Part shown: positions 61,629-64,000 of the stretch, one piece after another
Layout: every line of letters starts with the position of its first letter
How positions within the stretch are numbered: position 1 is the stretch's first letter
DNA from: Sergeia podlipaevii
Lineage: Eukaryota; Euglenozoa; Kinetoplastea; Trypanosomatida; Trypanosomatidae
Reading direction: 5' to 3'
Assembly: GCA_030849805.1 (NCBI GenBank)
Contig: JASANZ010002196.1
Location: 1-64,000 of the forward strand
Length of the DNA stretch: 64,000 nucleotides
Made by a program: the position numbers and the translations under genes
Notes under the pieces: model-generated
Seen by the model: the letters and a program-made list of their open reading frames with translations, nothing else
Database searches by the model: none
What the model was told of the DNA's origin: nothing

Positions 61629-62830
61629 TCTGCTACAATTCGCACAATGCGAGGCTAAAACTAGAGTAATGGAGAAAAAAAAAAAGAGTTTTGCTGCCGT
61701 TGCTATCAATTTGAGCTCCTGGCAATCAAGTAAAGGAAAGCGCAGTGCTATGAAGTCACCTACAGTGAATAACTTCGGAAAACAAAAAAACAATAATAAT
61801 AAAATTTGCTATTACTATATATATATAGAATGACTAGTCGATTACTTACAGTAATATTCTTATATGAACCGTGAATGGGGTGGCCTTTGAAAAGAAAAAA
61901 AAAAGAGAGCAAATAATAATAATAATGAAATGTTTTCTTGTGCAAGTACATGAATGAAAGCGTTTATGTTTTAGATGCAACAAAAGCTGCCCTCATCGTC
62001 ATGTACAAATTTTGAAAAAAAAAAAAAAAAAAGGCAGCAGTTTTCAAGATGCAAACGTGCGCATATTGCAAATATCCGTCAAGAAGCGTTCTTTTTTTTT
62101 TCGGCCTCTCCCTCTCCTCTCTATACATCCATTGTGGTTCCTCCATTCGTACGTGACGGATGATCTTTTCATTTTAGATTCTCCCTTTATAGATATAGTA
62201 GATAAATATGCATGTAAAGATAAGATCACAGGATAGCTTGTCCGTTAAAAAAAAGAAAGCTGCCATTTTTTCTTTTTCTGATAGCAGATGGGGGTTCATT
62301 CATTCATTAAAAAAATTGATGCTTATGACTGTTGTTGGCATTGTTAACTATTTTTTTTTTCTGTGTGTGTCTGTGTGTGTGAATATATTTGTACTGGCTG
62401 ACAATTATGCTCTTACCATCTTTAAATGCGCATGCAGAAGATAAGTGAAAAAAAAAAAAAAAATAGTCATGCAAAGAAGGAAAAAGAAACAAATGTAATG
62501 AGCTGTGTAAAAAAACAATATATGCAAATTTAACTTCTCCAATAGAAAAGAAAATGTGTTCGCCGTGCACCTTCGTAAAAAAAAAAAAAAAAAAATGATG
62601 CATAGTAAAACAATAAACGCCAACCAAAGTATAAAAGGGTGACAAAAAGATGTTCTCATTGGAAAACAGAAACGCTTTCATCATGCTTGCTCGTTCGGAG
62701 AAAAAAAAATGGTTATTACCATAGCGTGTGCGCCACACACCGCACCAACAACAACAACAACAAAGAAGACGAATGAAGACTGACAGTAGATGCACGAAAA
62801 CACATAACACCTTTTATATCACAGTAGAAG

Positions 62831-62851
62831 TGTGTGTGTGTGTGTGTGTGT
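62831..62851. repeat. TG microsatellite
   Basis: Ten uninterrupted TG units, reading as CA on the transcribed strand. Confidence 0.9.
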
Positions 62852-63856
62852 CTATGTGCTATGATCGCATTCCTTTATCTTTCGTTTTCTACATAACGTC
62901 CACTTATTTGAGCTATGATGTAAAACGCCACCCGCGGCCGCTTTCTTGTTTCTTTTTCTTTTTTTTTGCTTGGTACCTTTCAACAACGATAATGTGAGGA
63001 AGAAGAATCCCCCACGTCCCTCCTTCCCCTTCCCTCTCCTCTATCAAAGTGTAGATATATGCTCACACACACACAAACGCATACACATGCCAATGACAAG
63101 AGGATAGATTTTTGTTTCTTTCGTTTGGAGGTATGGCTCAGATTTGCATTTTTGTGATAAATGAAATATAAAAATGATTACCCACGAGCACATTGTCCTG
63201 TTCTTCAAAATCTCGACTTTCTTCTTATTAAAATAAAAAGGCACTCGTAGTATGCTGCATACTTCTTTTCTTCCTCCTCTCTTTGCTTGCACCATTTCCC
63301 CACTGATGATGTGCGCTTCTTGATGCTTGCTAACTTCATCAAGGCAACTACATCTACGCACATGCTTCGCCAGCGTTAGCAGTAAATGCCTAAACAGCCT
63401 CTTTCATTTGGGAATATCGGCTTGCTGTTTTCATTTTTGTCCACTTTGCTTTTCTATTACCAATTATTTCATTCTCCCTCTCAAAAAAAAAAAATTATAT
63501 TATTATTACTTTTATTCTGTTTGTTTGTTTGCTTGTGTTTTTTTTTGTTTTTTTTTCGAATCGACAAACAAAAAAATCACGAATTGGAAAAAAAATGAGA
63601 AGCAAATCCACTACACACGCACGACACATATATAAATATAAATATATAGCATCTTACTTTCTTCTACTTCTTCTCTCTTTGCCAATCATTTTCATTTTTT
63701 ATCTTTCACTTTTTTTTTTGATGTTGCTATTGTATTGCTATGAGCCCACCACTATGCTATGTTTCCTGTTCCTTTTTGTAATGAGGGAACAAAAAACAAT
63801 AAAACAGGATGCTTCGCACTACGTGTTTTCTCTTTTAAAAAAAAAAGTTACATATT

Positions 63857-64000
63857 CTACAAGAGGCTCGTCTTAAATCCAGGAACAGAGGCTATGAGAC
63901 CCACGATGCCCTGGGGAGTGCTAGGGATCACGTGCACGGGCGGTGCAAGGCAGGTGATAAGCTCCACGATGTCACCAGACTTAATCGCCGCGGGCCATCC
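63857..64000 (-). CDS. C-terminal end of an unidentified protein (partial)
   Basis: The right edge cuts this gene, so only the last 48 codons, including the TAG stop at 63857-63859, are present. The frame is open to the edge and GC-balanced, unlike the spacer next to it. The visible peptide begins GWPAAIKSGDIVELI, continues with a Pro-rich turn (CLAPPVHVIPSTPQG) and ends VGLIASVPGFKTSLL. The alternation of hydrophobic and polar residues suggests beta strands. Family not recognised. Confidence 0.65.
   Translation of the reverse strand, partial: GWPAAIKSGDIVELITCLAPPVHVIPSTPQGIVGLIASVPGFKTSLL

Larger units (their letters stand above)
61568..63856. other. Intergenic spacer, 2.3 kb
   Basis: AT-rich region upstream of NDUFB7. 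It has an acceptor-like site (61586-61628), A17-type runs near 62014, 62448 and 62579, a TG repeat (62831-62851) and T-rich stretches near 63540-63557. Short open frames are low-complexity and no gene is supported. Confidence 0.55.

Overview
The window looks like nuclear DNA of a trypanosomatid (Kinetoplastea). All supported protein genes lie on the minus strand, one after another and without introns. They are separated by AT-rich spacers that are purine-rich on the plus strand, that is, pyrimidine-rich on the coding strand. This is the layout of a polycistronic unit transcribed from right to left and resolved by trans-splicing and polyadenylation. TAA, TAG and TGA all serve as terminators and the intact genes have no internal stops, so the standard code applies. 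Coding DNA is moderately GC-rich, while spacers are full of poly-A/T, TA, CA/GT and GA runs. I could not place the genus.

Layout, left to right on the map (the reverse of transcription). 0.2-7.2 kb: a low-complexity protein with a duplicated helical module, a probable mitoribosomal mS26, a FYVE-finger protein and a short unknown protein. 8.0-11.8 kb: the cohesin ATPase SMC1. 11.8-18.6 kb: a 6.8-kb stretch with no supportable gene. 18.6-29.2 kb: an FCP1/SCP-type phosphatase, an unknown helical protein, the ribosome-assembly KH protein PNO1, a coiled-coil protein and a Sec14-like lipid-binding protein. 30.8-41.6 kb: a membrane-transport block, MATE - FUSC-like - MATE. 42.5-50.8 kb: an XPG/Rad2 nuclease, a METTL2/6/8-type tRNA m3C methyltransferase, a PPIL3-like cyclophilin, the Fe-S scaffold IscU and a small acidic protein. 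51.3-53.1 kb: coding-like sequence with no intact reading frame, read here as a decayed gene. 53.5-61.6 kb: a 1577-residue, probably mitochondrial protein with RanBP2-like zinc fingers, an acidic low-complexity protein and the complex I subunit NDUFB7. The C-terminal end of one more gene is cut by the right edge.

Neighbouring genes in such units are normally not functionally linked, and most of this window fits that. Mitochondrial functions recur (mS26, IscU, NDUFB7, the zinc-finger protein and possibly the methyltransferase). The three transporter genes in a row are the only block that looks like a functional group. Several annotated starts are internal methionines, because the longest open frames begin at non-ATG codons or run into AT-rich leader sequence. 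No tRNA, rRNA, CRISPR array or transposon was recognised.
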